This document shows, in pieces, positions 11,663 through 21,609 of a stretch of DNA of 64,000 bases. The stretch is taken from the NCBI GenBank assembly GCA_004346725.1, contig SMDE01000006.1:62001-126000 (forward strand), in the 5' to 3' direction. The notes under the pieces were generated by a model that saw nothing but the letters and a program-made list of their open reading frames with translations, was not told where the DNA came from and searched no databases. This DNA comes from Phytobacter diazotrophicus (GTDB taxonomy: Bacteria; Pseudomonadota; Gammaproteobacteria; Enterobacterales; Enterobacteriaceae). Position numbers and translations under genes: made by a program. The first letter of the stretch is position 1; each line of letters starts with the position of its first letter.

Positions 11663-12634
11663 GTGGCACAGGAATACACTGTTGAACAATTGAACTACGG
11701 CCGTAAAGTCTGGGACTTTATGCGCTGGGATTACTGGGCGTTCGGCATCTCAGGTCTGCTGTTAATCATCTCTATCGCTATCATTGGCGTGCGCGGGTTT
11801 AACTGGGGTCTGGATTTTACCGGCGGTACGGTTATCGAAATCACGCTGGAAAAACCAGTGGATATGGACCAGATGCGTGAAGCACTGCAGAAGTCGGGTT
11901 TTGAAGAGCCGCTGCTGCAAAACTTCGGCAGTAGCCGCGACATCATGGTACGTATGCCGCCTGTACACGGGGAAACCGGTGGTCAGGAGCTGGGCAGCAA
12001 AGTCGTTAAAGTCATTAACGAAACCAGCAGCCAGAATGCAACGGTCAAACGTATTGAGTTTGTTGGCCCGAGCGTGGGTGCAGACCTTGCGCAAACCGGT
12101 GCTATGGCGCTAATGGTGGCGCTGATTTGTATCCTTGTTTACGTCGGATTCCGCTTTGAGTGGCGTCTGGCGGCAGGGGTAGTTATTGCGCTGGCGCATG
12201 ACGTCATCATTACCATGGGCGTGCTGTCGCTGTTCCATATCGAGGTTGACCTGACTATCGTGGCATCGCTGATGTCCGTTATCGGTTACTCGCTCAACGA
12301 CAGTATCGTGGTGTCTGACCGTATTCGTGAAAACTTCCGCAAGATCCGTCGCGGAACCTCTTACGAAATCTTTAACGTGTCGCTGACCCAGACGCTGCAT
12401 CGTACGTTGATCACCTCCGGCACAACCTTAGTCGTGATCCTGATGCTGTATCTGTTTGGTGGTCCGATTCTGGCGGGCTTCTCCCTGACCATGCTTATTG
12501 GTGTCACCATTGGTACGGCGTCCTCGATTTACGTGGCCTCTGCGCTGGCGCTGAAACTGGGCATGAAACGCGAGCATCTGATTCAGCAGAAAGTGGAAAA
12601 AGAAGGGGCGGATCAGCCGTCAATTCTGCCGTAA
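11663..12634 (+). CDS. secF: Protein translocase subunit SecF
   Basis: Partner of SecD in the proton-driven translocation motor. 323 residues, as in E. coli. An N-terminal helix is followed by [11 protein letters not shown], a periplasmic domain, and five helices containing the [15 protein letters not shown] motif. The start is GTG after GAGGAG, which overlaps the secD stop region. The operon ends at the strong terminator immediately downstream. Confidence 0.97.
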   Translation: MAQEYTVEQLNYGRKVWDFMRWDYWAFGISGLLLIISIAIIGVRGFNWGLDFTGGTVIEITLEKPVDMDQMREALQKSGFEEPLLQNFGSSRDIMVRMPPVHGETGGQELGSKVVKVINETSSQNATVKRIEFVGPSVGADLAQTGAMALMVALICILVYVGFRFEWRLAAGVVIALAHDVIITMGVLSLFHIEVDLTIVASLMSVIGYSLNDSIVVSDRIRENFRKIRRGTSYEIFNVSLTQTLHRTLITSGTTLVVILMLYLFGGPILAGFSLTMLIGVTIGTASSIYVASALALKLGMKREHLIQQKVEKEGADQPSILP

Positions 12635-12650
12635 TCCGGCTCTCCGCTTA

Positions 12651-12682
12651 AAAAAACCGCAGCCGCAAACTGCGGTTTTTTT
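12651..12682 (+). terminator. Rho-independent terminator of yajC-secDF
   Basis: CCGCAG pairs with CTGCGG around a 7-nt loop, flanked by A6 upstream and T7 downstream. It sits 17 nt after the secF stop. Confidence 0.93.
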
Positions 12683-12805
12683 ATGGCTGATGCGGCTGCG
12701 TTACATCAAAGAGGACTTTCTCCGTCCAGATGCGGGAATATTGATAAAAACGCTGGTGCGCGCGAAACTGACGCTAATCCAATATTTATCCAGGTACTGA
12801 CATAT

Positions 12806-13153
12806 ATGGCGATTATCCCTAAAAACTATACGCGGCTGGAAAGCGGCTACCGTGAAAAAGCATTAAAACTGTTTCCATGGGTGTGCGGGCGCTGTTCGCG
12901 GGAGTTTGTTTATTCGAACCTGCGTGAACTCACCGTTCACCATATCGATCACGATCATACCAATAACCCCGAAGACGGCAGTAACTGGGAATTGCTTTGC
13001 CTGTTCTGCCACGATCATGAGCATTCGAAATATACCGAAGCGGACCAGTACGGTTCGACGGTTGTTGCAGGGGAGGATGCGCAAAAGGATATTGGTGAGG
13101 CGACCTATAATCCGTTCGCCGACCTGAAAGCGATGCTCAACAAGAAAAAATAA
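12806..13153 (+). CDS. yajD: HNH-motif protein YajD
   Basis: 115 residues, the E. coli length, starting at ATG 12806; a longer in-frame version would run back into the secF terminator. It has a CxxC pair (WVCGRC) and the HNH-type core HHIDHDHTNNPEDGSNWELLCLFCHDHEH region with the second zinc cysteine pair replaced by LFCHDH. It therefore resembles an HNH endonuclease fold. No substrate is known to me, so nuclease activity is only inferred. Confidence 0.93.
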   Translation: MAIIPKNYTRLESGYREKALKLFPWVCGRCSREFVYSNLRELTVHHIDHDHTNNPEDGSNWELLCLFCHDHEHSKYTEADQYGSTVVAGEDAQKDIGEATYNPFADLKAMLNKKK

Positions 13154-13162
13154 AACAAAAGT

Positions 13163-13182
13163 GAAAACCACGGATGGTTTTC
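13163..13182 (+). terminator. Hairpin after yajD
   Basis: Perfect 8-bp stem GAAAACCA / TGGTTTTC with a 4-nt loop, 9 nt after the yajD stop, and no U-tract beyond the stem. It may attenuate or separate yajD from the next gene. Confidence 0.5.
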
Positions 13183-13203
13183 TGACGAACAAGGATGTCT
13201 GCT

Positions 13204-14418
13204 ATGAGTAAACCTCACTATTTTACATTCCGCTTTTGCGGTTTTGCCGTGGGTAACGATCCCGAAAGCGGCTATCTGCGCCTTATTACCCGCCATCACA
13301 CTTTTTATACCGACAAGCGCTTTTTCAAGGATGATTCAGGCTTTGACCAGCTTCAGCCAGACAGTCGAATCTACCTTGGAACCCACCGTTTAAAAGATGG
13401 CAGTTACTGGATTGACTGGATAACTGATGGCACGACGACGCTTGAGATTGCTCACGCACGTCCCGCATTATTTCTTCCGATTAGCCGCCTGCTAACAGGA
13501 ATTCCGGCTTTTTTTATCTCTGGCTCAATGATGTTTAGCTGGGGATTTGCTTTTCTTATGCCGCTGCTGTTTCTGTCCGTCACGATGATGCTGCTAACCT
13601 GGGGACTGGCGGACTTTCATGCGGTCTGTTTGCGCTTTTCCCCACGGGTTCGTGATCTTCTGGCAAAGCTTGAGCAGGCAAAGCGGGGTGATACCTCCTT
13701 TTGCGAAGATATTGGTCGGGCGCTGTTAAACCCGCCGTATCCCGATTCGATGCCGGAAGGCTTCTCTGACTTTGGCCCAACGTTGAGTGAAATAAAACAG
13801 ACGGTCTCGGCTGTCAGAAGCGGGGAGTGGAAATCGTATGTTGCCGACAATTCCGGTGCGGCGCTGGTATATGTATGTCAGGGGCGAGGGTTATCGCTGT
13901 CATGGCGGATGGGAGATCCGGCGCTGCGCAGCCAGATCGATAAAATTTTGCCTTTTTTCTACCGGACCCACGCGCCTTTTATCAGTCAGGGCGATCATGT
14001 TCTGACCATTTTCAACCACCATTCAAATAAAGCGATTGGCGTCTATAACTTTACCGATGGCGGCTGCTACATCGCCAACGGCAACTGGTATCGTAGTGAC
14101 CAAAGTATGGCGGCATTTTATCGGGGGATGTTGTTTATCTTTGCCCCATGCATGATGGCGCTGATGATGCTTTTTAGCGCGGGCTTTGCATTGAGCGCGG
14201 GCGACGTATGGCGCTGGCATGCAGTTTGCGGGGCACTGAAAAGTATGTTTTCCGTCCTCTGCATCCTCTGTGGCGCACTGCTTGGGGGAAGCGACCTGGC
14301 TATTCAACTGACACGCTTATGCTCATCTCGGGTCAGCGACTGGCTACGCCTGCGCAGGCGGCTTGAAAAATTGCGTCAGGAACAGCAGCACCCACCTTAC
14401 ATTCAGGAGATTTGGTAA
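13204..14418 (+). CDS. Unrecognised four-helix inner-membrane protein
   Basis: I do not recognise a named family. The 404-residue product starts at ATG 13204, where AAGGA lies 8 nt upstream; an ATG at 13195 sits on top of that site and is less likely. It has a cytoplasm-like N-terminal domain (1-90), two hydrophobic helices (about 95-135), a roughly 165-residue soluble middle domain (140-302), two more helices (about 306-331 and 341-362) and a basic C-terminal tail rich in Arg/Leu (372-395). A tiny ORF overlaps its stop. It lies between yajD and tsx, which are close neighbours in E. coli K-12, so it is an accessory insertion at this joint. No disruption is seen. Confidence 0.75.
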   Translation: MSKPHYFTFRFCGFAVGNDPESGYLRLITRHHTFYTDKRFFKDDSGFDQLQPDSRIYLGTHRLKDGSYWIDWITDGTTTLEIAHARPALFLPISRLLTGIPAFFISGSMMFSWGFAFLMPLLFLSVTMMLLTWGLADFHAVCLRFSPRVRDLLAKLEQAKRGDTSFCEDIGRALLNPPYPDSMPEGFSDFGPTLSEIKQTVSAVRSGEWKSYVADNSGAALVYVCQGRGLSLSWRMGDPALRSQIDKILPFFYRTHAPFISQGDHVLTIFNHHSNKAIGVYNFTDGGCYIANGNWYRSDQSMAAFYRGMLFIFAPCMMALMMLFSAGFALSAGDVWRWHAVCGALKSMFSVLCILCGALLGGSDLAIQLTRLCSSRVSDWLRLRRRLEKLRQEQQHPPYIQEIW

Positions 14419-14501
14419 TGTTCGCTACCTTTCCCCGGCGCTGCCTGTGCGTGGCGCTTTTGTTGGCGCTCGGTTACTGGCTGAGCCCGTTTACTGTTTG
14501 A
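14418..14501 (+). CDS. Possible 27-residue hydrophobic small protein
   Basis: The stop of the preceding membrane gene overlaps an ATG (TAATG), opening a 28-codon frame ending TGA at 14499-14501. The peptide begins MFATFPRRC, continues with a Leu/Ala/Val-rich stretch and ends SPFTV: a basic N-terminus plus one short membrane-like segment. GGAG lies 12 nt upstream (GGAGATTTGGTAATG). Coupling and hydrophobicity fit a real small membrane protein, but the length is also compatible with chance. Confidence 0.35.
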   Translation: MFATFPRRCLCVALLLALGYWLSPFTV

Positions 14502-14503
14502 AA

Positions 14504-14546
14504 ATAAAAAGGCACCGACGCAAATCGCATTCGGTGCCTGATTTTA
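14504..14546. terminator. Bidirectional terminator between the membrane gene and tsx
   Basis: GGCACCGA (14511-14518) pairs with TCGGTGCC (14531-14538), flanked by A-rich sequence on the left and TGATTTTAA on the right. It can therefore stop transcription arriving from either side. Confidence 0.8.
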
Positions 14547-14559
14547 AGCCGAAAAGCGC

Positions 14560-15438
14560 TTAGAAGTTGTAACCCACAACCAGGTATCCACCCCAACCCG
14601 TAGAGCGTACGTTCTCTTTCATCCAGACCAGGTCGGCATCATTATTCCACTGACCACCATTGTGCCAGTAACGCGCAACAGCAGAGTAGTGCCAGTGATC
14701 GTAGCTCAGAGACAGGATGTGACTGGAGGCGATAGAGTTGTTGGTGCGCTGCTTGATGCCGTTTTCAGCATACGCACTCTTATCGCCCAGATCTGAACCC
14801 CAGTCAAAGTTGGTGAAACCGATATAGCTCAGGTTGCCGCCCCACAGGGAGGTGATCGGCACAAAGTATTTCACTTTGAAACGGTAGCCGTCCCAGTCGT
14901 TCTGGTTTTCTGCACCGTAGTTCTGCCACTGGTATTTCGCGTACACGTTCAGAGACAGGCTCATCGGCAGACCGGTATCGATGTCAGTACCCAGACCCAT
15001 GTACCAGGTGCTCTGGCGGCCGGATGCGTTGCGACCCATGTCGTAGATGTAGTTGTTCGCGAAGTACCACTCTTTGAACGGGCCAAAGCTCAGGTCGGTA
15101 CCGGTCAGCTTATCAATCGAGAAGCGCGGTTCGATTTCCATGAACAACGGAGAGCCGTGGTTCCAGATACCTTTTGCGTCGGTGTTACCACCGAAGAAGA
15201 CGGGGGCATCGGCATAGCCATAAAAATCGAACCAGTCTTTTTTAGCAAATGCTTCATATTCCAGATAGGTATCGTTACGAATCTGCGGTCCGAAGCGGGT
15301 GTGATAGCTGCCTACCACGTTAACGCTCTGGTGCCACCAGTCAGACACGTATTCCGGTTTGCTGTTATCCGCTGCATTCACGGAGAAAGAGGTCGTAAAA
15401 GCCAGTGCAGCGCCGGCTGCGAGTAATGTTTTCTTCAT
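14560..15438 (-). CDS. tsx: Nucleoside-specific outer-membrane channel Tsx
   Basis: Outer-membrane beta-barrel for nucleoside uptake, also known as a receptor for phage T6 and some colicins in E. coli. The mature start follows a 22-residue signal peptide (MKKTLLAAG ... SVNA, then ADNSK). The 292 residues are two fewer than E. coli. The C-terminus VVGYNF ends in Phe, the usual signal for BAM assembly. The sequence is close to E. coli Tsx except in a loop near the end (DLVWMKENV), a place where surface loops vary. The start at 15438 is chosen over an upstream in-frame ATG because it begins the signal peptide. Confidence 0.96.
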   Translation of the reverse strand: MKKTLLAAGAALAFTTSFSVNAADNSKPEYVSDWWHQSVNVVGSYHTRFGPQIRNDTYLEYEAFAKKDWFDFYGYADAPVFFGGNTDAKGIWNHGSPLFMEIEPRFSIDKLTGTDLSFGPFKEWYFANNYIYDMGRNASGRQSTWYMGLGTDIDTGLPMSLSLNVYAKYQWQNYGAENQNDWDGYRFKVKYFVPITSLWGGNLSYIGFTNFDWGSDLGDKSAYAENGIKQRTNNSIASSHILSLSYDHWHYSAVARYWHNGGQWNNDADLVWMKENVRSTGWGGYLVVGYNF

Positions 15439-15556
15439 AATTATGCCACTGATAAGAGATCCCTTACGGGAATGAAAGAATGCACGCATTGCGTTTCTAA
15501 ATATTTCATGTTTCTGCGGGCTTATTATAAGTATCCTTGCTCACAAAAATATGTGT

Positions 15557-15576
15557 TGTTTCACATTAATGAAACA
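15557..15576. promoter_or_regulatory. Perfect palindrome upstream of tsx, candidate operator
   Basis: TGTTTCA and TGAAACA form a perfect 7-bp inverted repeat with a 6-bp spacer, about 120 bp upstream of the tsx start. E. coli tsx is known to be controlled by CRP, CytR and DeoR. This palindrome is not an exact match to the CRP consensus or to the DeoR box I know, so the binding protein is unassigned. A nearby GTGA-type half site (minus strand, near 15593-15600) could be part of a CRP/CytR region. Confidence 0.45.
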
Positions 15577-15734
15577 CACGTAATCGATTGCGTTCACGTT
15601 TTCGCGTATTAAGCAGCGGGGATTGTACTGATGATCATCATTGTTGCCAATAAATGACACCCACCAGATTCTCATCCGGCGGGTGTTCAGACGTAACAAA
15701 GTGTGAATAAGAGCGACGGCGTCGCCGGGGAAAA

Positions 15735-16277
15735 TTATTGCGGAGTGGCGGGCTGAATATCGTGGATGCGAACGAAACCTAACTGATCCGGCGTGATGCC
15801 ATTGAGTTGTAGCGCGACGTCAACATCACTTGGCGCGAGCGTACTGGCCGGAGCACTAATAAGCTGGTTTTGCACGTTAACTTCCTGGAAGTTCTGCGTG
15901 GTGCCCTGAATTTGTCCCCACTCAACGGTGCCGCTGAATGCCGGGAGTGGATCGTTAGACTCCCCCTGAATTCGCAGCGTGGCCCGCGTGCCGTTCGCAT
16001 TTGGCGTGATGTCTTTCAACGTCATACGCAGCATACCGATCTGGCTGTTCAGCCGGGCAGGGGTGTTGGAGCCGGGTAGCAGATAGACACCATTGGTGGA
16101 TTTAGCATTCAGCGCGTTTTGCTGGGTGATTTTCACCGTCTCTTTGTTCAATTTGGCCATTTCATTGTTCAGGGTGCTGACATCCTGATGCAATTGGCGG
16201 ACCTCGCTTTGCTGTGCACAGGCGCTAAGGGCGAAAACGCTTCCCAGCAACAGGGATCTTAGGTAACGTCTTGTCAT
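15735..16277 (-). CDS. yajI: Lipoprotein YajI (DUF3251)
   Basis: 180-residue envelope lipoprotein. The start at 16277 gives MTRRYLRS, a hydrophobic core and a lipobox LSAC with Cys20 as the acylation site. A short coiled-coil-like stretch (about 23-50) and a beta-rich C-terminal domain follow. It is a homologue of E. coli YajI, of unknown function. It is transcribed divergently from nrdR. Confidence 0.88.
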   Translation of the reverse strand: MTRRYLRSLLLGSVFALSACAQQSEVRQLHQDVSTLNNEMAKLNKETVKITQQNALNAKSTNGVYLLPGSNTPARLNSQIGMLRMTLKDITPNANGTRATLRIQGESNDPLPAFSGTVEWGQIQGTTQNFQEVNVQNQLISAPASTLAPSDVDVALQLNGITPDQLGFVRIHDIQPATPQ

Positions 16278-16372
16278 TCTGTCTGTTTCCTTGAAGATGA
16301 GGATGTTCTTTATGGTAGATCGCAACAGCTACGTTGCCATCGATCCATTGTCTCAAAATCGGCTCGTCTTTG

Positions 16373-16880
<508 letters not shown>

Positions 16881-16882
16881 TC

Positions 16883-17986
16883 ATGCACGACGAAATGTAC
16901 ATGGCGCGCGCGCTTAAGCTCGCGCAACTCGGGCGTTTCACCACTCATCCGAACCCGAATGTCGGCTGCGTGATTGTGAATAACGGCGAAATCGTCGGCG
17001 AAGGCTTCCACTATCGTGCGGGTGAACCGCACGCTGAGGTACATGCATTGCGTATGGCGGGTGAGCGCGCACGGGGGGCTACCGCGTATGTGACGCTTGA
17101 GCCGTGCAGCCATCATGGGCGTACACCGCCGTGCTGTGAAGCACTCATTGCCGCTGGTGTCGCTCGCGTTGTGGCGGCCATGCAGGATCCGAATCCGCAG
17201 GTTGCCGGGCGGGGGTTGTACCGCCTGCAGCAGGAGGGCATCGAGGTCAGTCATGGTCTGATGATGTCAGAAGCCGAAGCGCTGAATAAAGGTTTTTTAA
17301 AACGCATGCGTACCGGTTTCCCCTGGATCCAGCTTAAACTTGGCGCATCCCTTGATGGCCGTACCGCGATGGCCAGCGGCGAGAGCCAGTGGATCACGTC
17401 GCCGCAGGCGCGACGCGACGTACAGCGTTTACGCGCCCAGAGCCACGCGATTTTAACCAGTAGCGCGACGGTACTGGCGGATGACCCCAAACTGACCGTC
17501 CGCTGGGACGAGCTGAGCCCTGACATACAAAAGCTTTATCCGCAGGAAAACCTGCGCCAGCCGGTGCGTATTGTCGTGGACAGCCAGCATCGTGTGACGC
17601 CTGAGCATGCCATCGTTCAGCAGCCGGGAGAGACCTGGTTTGCGCGGACACGCCACGATAGCCGAGCCTGGCCTGAATCAGTACGTGAGATCCTCGTGTC
17701 GGAACACCGTGGTCATGCAGACCTGGTCACGCTGATGATGATGCTGGGCAAACAGCAGATCAACAGCATTTGGGTAGAAGCGGGGGCTAACCTTGCGGGC
17801 GCGTTGCTGCAGGCGGGGCTGGTCGATGAACTGATTGTCTATCTTGCGCCGAAACTGTTGGGCGCGGATGCTCGGGGGCTGTGCGTGCTGCCAGGGCTGG
17901 AAGCGCTGGTCGATGCACCCTCTTTTAAATTCAATGAGATACGTCAGGTTGGGCCAGACGTCTGCCTGCATCTTACCCACGCGTAG
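16883..17986 (+). CDS. ribD: Bifunctional riboflavin deaminase/reductase RibD
   Basis: Performs the second and third steps of riboflavin synthesis: deamination of the pyrimidine intermediate, then NADPH reduction of the ribosyl side chain. 367 residues. The N-terminal deaminase domain has zinc ligands H50, C75 and C84 with catalytic E52 in HAE and PCSHHGRTPPCC. The reductase domain (about 150-367) contains KLGASLDGRTA. It starts 2 nt after nrdR and is followed by ribH after 89 nt. Confidence 0.97.
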   Translation: MHDEMYMARALKLAQLGRFTTHPNPNVGCVIVNNGEIVGEGFHYRAGEPHAEVHALRMAGERARGATAYVTLEPCSHHGRTPPCCEALIAAGVARVVAAMQDPNPQVAGRGLYRLQQEGIEVSHGLMMSEAEALNKGFLKRMRTGFPWIQLKLGASLDGRTAMASGESQWITSPQARRDVQRLRAQSHAILTSSATVLADDPKLTVRWDELSPDIQKLYPQENLRQPVRIVVDSQHRVTPEHAIVQQPGETWFARTRHDSRAWPESVREILVSEHRGHADLVTLMMMLGKQQINSIWVEAGANLAGALLQAGLVDELIVYLAPKLLGADARGLCVLPGLEALVDAPSFKFNEIRQVGPDVCLHLTHA

Positions 17987-18075
17987 CCTCTGCTGTAAAA
18001 GGGAGGCAGCGCGTGAAATATTATGATAAAATCCGCCCCCCTGCGGGGTCTGAACTGAACCTGTGAAGGAAGAGT

Positions 18076-18546
18076 ATGAACATTATTGAAGCTAACGTTG
18101 CTACCCCGGACGCTCGCGTCGCCATCACCATTGCGCGTTTCAACAACTTTATCAATGACAGCCTGCTGGAAGGTGCGATTGACGCCCTGAAACGCATTGG
18201 TCAGGTAAAAGATGACAACATTACCGTTGTTTGGGTGCCAGGCGCGTATGAACTGCCACTGGCGGCTGACGCGCTGGCGAAAACCGGTAAATATGACGCG
18301 GTGATTGCGCTGGGTACCGTTATCCGTGGCGGCACCGCGCACTTTGAATATGTGGCTGGCGGTGCAAGCAATGGTCTGGCGCATGTCGCTCAGGACAGTG
18401 GGATCCCGGTAGCCTTCGGTGTTCTGACCACTGAAAGTATTGAACAAGCCATCGAACGTGCTGGCACCAAAGCCGGTAACAAAGGTGCAGAAGCTGCACT
18501 GACCGCGCTTGAAATGATTAACGTATTGAAAGCCATCAAGGCCTGA
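18076..18546 (+). CDS. ribH: 6,7-dimethyl-8-ribityllumazine synthase
   Basis: Condenses the pyrimidine product of the RibD branch with 3,4-dihydroxybutanone phosphate to give lumazine, the last intermediate before riboflavin. 156 residues, the E. coli length (the gene is called ribE there). The catalytic His89 sits in [19 protein letters not shown] is upstream. nusB follows after 19 nt. Confidence 0.97.
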   Translation: MNIIEANVATPDARVAITIARFNNFINDSLLEGAIDALKRIGQVKDDNITVVWVPGAYELPLAADALAKTGKYDAVIALGTVIRGGTAHFEYVAGGASNGLAHVAQDSGIPVAFGVLTTESIEQAIERAGTKAGNKGAEAALTALEMINVLKAIKA

Positions 18547-18565
18547 ATTTTGTAAGGGGAATTCC

Positions 18566-18985
18566 GTGAAACCTGCTGCTCGTCGCCGCGCCCGTGAGTG
18601 TGCCGTCCAGGCGCTCTACTCCTGGCAGTTGTCCCAAAACGACATCGCTGATGTTGAATACCAGTTCCTGGCGGAACAGGACGTAAAAGATGTGGACGTT
18701 CTGTACTTCCGTGAACTGTTGACCGGGGTGGCGACTAACAGCGCGTATCTCGACGGCCTGATGAAGCCGTACCTGTCCCGTCTGCTCGAAGAGCTGGGCC
18801 AGGTTGAAAAAGCGGTGCTGCGCATTGCTCTGTTCGAATTGTCTAAACGTGATGATGTCCCGTACAAAGTTGCGATTAACGAAGCTATCGAACTGGCGAA
18901 AACCTTCGGCGCAGAAGACAGCCACAAATTTGTAAATGGCGTGCTCGACAAAGCAGCCCCCGCGATCCGTCCCCACAAAAAATGA
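18566..18985 (+). CDS. nusB: Transcription antitermination factor NusB
   Basis: All-helical RNA-binding protein that, with NusE/S10, binds boxA in rRNA operons and phage antitermination complexes. 139 residues, as in E. coli. The start is GTG after AAGGGGA. The Arg-rich N-terminus PAARRRARE is part of the RNA-binding surface. It is the last gene before a strong terminator. Confidence 0.97.
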   Translation: MKPAARRRARECAVQALYSWQLSQNDIADVEYQFLAEQDVKDVDVLYFRELLTGVATNSAYLDGLMKPYLSRLLEELGQVEKAVLRIALFELSKRDDVPYKVAINEAIELAKTFGAEDSHKFVNGVLDKAAPAIRPHKK

Positions 18986-18990
18986 TCCGT

Positions 18991-19036
18991 AAGCCGGAGC
19001 CGGGCGTTGTTTTGACACGCCCGATCCGGCTTTTTC
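18991..19036 (+). terminator. Rho-independent terminator after nusB
   Basis: AAGCCGGA pairs with TCCGGCTT and CGGGCGT with ACGCCCG in a long stem, followed by TTTTTCTTTTCTTT. Some read-through into thiL is expected, because thiL has only a 20-nt leader after it. Confidence 0.85.
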
Positions 19037-19059
19037 TTTTCTTTGCTGAGGCATAACGT

Positions 19060-20037
19060 ATGGCATGCGGCGAATTTTCCCTGATTGCCCGTTATTTTGA
19101 CCGTGTAACAAGCTCGCGCCGTGACGTCGATACCGGCATTGGCGACGACTGTGCACTGCTCAACGTACCCGAAAAGCAGACGCTGGCAATCAGCACTGAC
19201 ACGCTGGTGTCAGGCATCCATTTTCTTCCTGATATCGAACCGGCTGACCTGGCATATAAAGCCCTGGCGGTGAACATTAGCGATCTGGCGGCCATGGGGG
19301 CTGATCCGGCATGGCTAACGCTGGCGCTGACCCTGCCGAATGTCGATGAAGACTGGCTTAAAGCGTTTAGCGATAGCCTGTTCGAGCAACTCAATTACTA
19401 CGATATGCAACTCATTGGCGGTGACACAACCCGTGGCCCGTTGTCGATGACGTTGGGTATTCATGGCTATGTTCCCGCCGGGCGCGCTTTAAAACGTAGC
19501 GGCGCTAAGCCTGGTGACTGGATTTATGTCACAGGCACACCGGGCGATAGCGCAGCCGGGCTGGCTATTTTGCAAAAGCAGTTACAGGTTGCCGACGCAC
19601 AAGATGCCAAATATCTATTGCAGCGCCACCTGCGCCCTGTACCGCGCGTTTTACACGGGCAGGCGATGCGCAATCTGGCAAGCTCGGCTATCGATCTCTC
19701 CGATGGGCTGATCTCGGATCTTGGACATATTCTCAAGGCCAGCGGTTGCGGTGCGCGGGTCGATCTCAATGCGTTACCTTATTCGCAGGCGATGTTGCGT
19801 CATGTGGATGCGGAACAGGCTCTGCGCTGGGCGTTGTCAGGCGGAGAAGATTACGAGTTGTGCTTTACCGTACCGGAAATTAACCGGGGCGCGCTGGAGG
19901 TAGCCGTGGGCCATCTGGGTGTGCCAGTGACCTGTATTGGGCAGATGAGCGCGGATGTGGAAGGCCTGAATTTTACCCGTGAAGGTAAAACTGTGACGCT
20001 TGACTGGAAAGGATATGACCATTTTGCCGCGCTTTAA
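19060..20037 (+). CDS. thiL: Thiamine-monophosphate kinase ThiL
   Basis: Phosphorylates thiamine monophosphate to the active cofactor thiamine diphosphate. 325 residues, as in E. coli. The family elements [25 protein letters not shown] and SAIDLSDGL, which bind Mg-ATP, are present. The start follows GCTGAGG. Its 3' end overlaps pgpA by 23 nt, so the two are translated from one mRNA. Confidence 0.97.
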   Translation: MACGEFSLIARYFDRVTSSRRDVDTGIGDDCALLNVPEKQTLAISTDTLVSGIHFLPDIEPADLAYKALAVNISDLAAMGADPAWLTLALTLPNVDEDWLKAFSDSLFEQLNYYDMQLIGGDTTRGPLSMTLGIHGYVPAGRALKRSGAKPGDWIYVTGTPGDSAAGLAILQKQLQVADAQDAKYLLQRHLRPVPRVLHGQAMRNLASSAIDLSDGLISDLGHILKASGCGARVDLNALPYSQAMLRHVDAEQALRWALSGGEDYELCFTVPEINRGALEVAVGHLGVPVTCIGQMSADVEGLNFTREGKTVTLDWKGYDHFAAL

Positions 20038-20530
20038 AGACATTGCCAAAAGCCGTTTGAAAATGAGCAACCCGTGGCATTTGCTGGCTACGGGTTTTGG
20101 CAGCGGATTAAGCCCTGTCGTGCCAGGCACAATGGGCTCTTTGGCCTCTATCCCGTTCTGGTATCTGATGACCTTTCTGCCGTGGCAGCTCTATTCATTG
20201 CTGGTGATGCTGGGGATTAGCGTGGGCGTTTATCTCTGCCATCGTACGGCGAAAGATATGGGCGTGCACGATCATGGCAGCATCGTCTGGGATGAATTTA
20301 TCGGGATGTGGATCACCCTGATGGCACTCCCGACGAATGACTGGCAGTGGGTCGCCGCCGGTTTTGTGATCTTCCGTATTTTCGACATGTGGAAACCGTG
20401 GCCGATTCGCTGGTTTGATCGGAATGTGCATGGGGGCATGGGGATCATGGTTGACGATATCGTGGCCGGGATTATCTCCGCAGGTATTTTGTATGCGGTG
20501 GGTCACTACTGGCCTATTGGTATTCTCTAA
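20015..20530 (+). CDS. pgpA: Phosphatidylglycerophosphatase A
   Basis: Inner-membrane phosphatase that converts phosphatidylglycerol phosphate to phosphatidylglycerol. 171 residues. The start at 20015 (MTILPRFKD) corresponds to the E. coli start and has GGAAAGG just upstream; an in-frame TTG at 20000 is less likely. Acidic active-site segments [11 protein letters not shown] and DDIVAG are conserved, and several membrane helices are evident. It overlaps thiL. Confidence 0.96.
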   Translation: MTILPRFKDIAKSRLKMSNPWHLLATGFGSGLSPVVPGTMGSLASIPFWYLMTFLPWQLYSLLVMLGISVGVYLCHRTAKDMGVHDHGSIVWDEFIGMWITLMALPTNDWQWVAAGFVIFRIFDMWKPWPIRWFDRNVHGGMGIMVDDIVAGIISAGILYAVGHYWPIGIL

Positions 20531-20551
20531 CCATTGCTTTTATCAGAGGTT

Positions 20552-20586
20552 GCCCGGATGGTAAGGCGTTTAACGCCGCATCCGGG
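20552..20586. repeat. REP element between pgpA and yajO
   Basis: CCCGGATG and CATCCGGG arms enclose an inner GGCG/CGCC-type pairing around TTTA, the standard repetitive extragenic palindrome. It lies between convergent pgpA and yajO. Confidence 0.85.
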
Positions 20587-20619
20587 ACATTTCAGACCGT
20601 TCAAATAATCACTAACGAA

Positions 20620-21594
20620 TCACTTAAACCCGACCACCGGATGCTGTTTGTACGGTGTTTCCATTTCGGCGATCTGCTCTGGTTTTAGTGTTAAATCTAC
20701 CGCCTGTAATAGCTCTTCGAGTTGCTCTTCGCGTGATGCGCCGATAATCGGGGCGGCAATACCGGGTTTGCTCAGCAGCCATGCCAGCGCGACCTGCGCG
20801 CGCGTAGCGCCCGTTTCTTCGGCAATGGAGCCCAGACGCTCAGCAATCTGCGCGTCGTTCTCATCGCTTTCGTTGTAGAGTTTTTTCCCCACTTCGTCTG
20901 ATACGATTCGCGCGGTGGTTTCACCCCAGGGACGAGTCAGGCGACCGCGCGCCAGCGGACTCCACGGGATCACCGCCACCCCCTCTTTATAGCAGAGCGG
21001 CAGCATTTCACGCTCTTCTTCACGGTAGATGAGGTTGTAGTGATCCTGCATAGTGACAAAGGGCGCCCAGCCGTGCTGTTTTTGCAATTCCAGCGCCTGT
21101 GCGAACTGGTGAGCGTGCATGGAAGACGCGCCGATGTAACGCGCTTTCCCGGCTTTTACGACATCATTGAGCGCTTCCAGCGTCTCTTCAATCGGCGTGT
21201 TGTAGTCCCAGCGGTGGATTTGCAGTAAATCGACATAGTCCATCCCCAGGCGTTGCAGGCTGTCATCAATGGAGCGCAGAATTTGCGCACGTGAGAGGCC
21301 TTCTTTGAGCGTGCCGGATGCATGATAGACCTTGGTGGCTACCACCACGTCTTCACGGCGGGCGAAGTCACGTAGCGCACGGCCTACGATCTCTTCACTG
21401 CTGCCATCGGAATAGCTGTTTGCGGTATCGAAGAAGTTAATGCCGCCATTCAGGGCGTGCTGGATAATCAGACGACTGCTCTCTTCCGGCAGCGTCCAGG
21501 CGTGGTTGCCACGATCTGGCTCGCCAAAGGTCATGCAGCCAAGGCAAAGGCGGGAAACTTTAAGATCTGTTTTTCCTAACGTGTTGTATTGCAT
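20620..21594 (-). CDS. yajO: Aldo/keto reductase-family YajO
   Basis: 324 residues, as in E. coli. An AKR TIM-barrel with GGINFFDTANSYSDGSSEEIVG (catalytic Asp/Tyr region), VVVATKV (Lys) and LQIHRWD (His). In E. coli it has been reported to make 1-deoxyxylulose 5-phosphate from ribulose 5-phosphate, which would duplicate the product of dxs next door. It follows dxs on the same strand with an ERIC element between them. Confidence 0.95.
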   Translation of the reverse strand: MQYNTLGKTDLKVSRLCLGCMTFGEPDRGNHAWTLPEESSRLIIQHALNGGINFFDTANSYSDGSSEEIVGRALRDFARREDVVVATKVYHASGTLKEGLSRAQILRSIDDSLQRLGMDYVDLLQIHRWDYNTPIEETLEALNDVVKAGKARYIGASSMHAHQFAQALELQKQHGWAPFVTMQDHYNLIYREEEREMLPLCYKEGVAVIPWSPLARGRLTRPWGETTARIVSDEVGKKLYNESDENDAQIAERLGSIAEETGATRAQVALAWLLSKPGIAAPIIGASREEQLEELLQAVDLTLKPEQIAEMETPYKQHPVVGFK

Positions 21595-21609
21595 GGGTCC
21601 ACTCCTGCT

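Noticed and set aside
12683-12805. Longer YajD starting right after the secF terminator
   Set aside because: The extra 41 residues are not part of YajD, and the ATG at 12806 gives the family length.
17987-18075. FMN riboswitch before ribH
   Set aside because: The 89-bp spacer is too short and lacks the RFN element's conserved helices; in Enterobacteriaceae that element lies upstream of ribB elsewhere.
18986-19059. Thiamine pyrophosphate riboswitch before thiL
   Set aside because: The spacer contains only the nusB terminator and no THI-box core.
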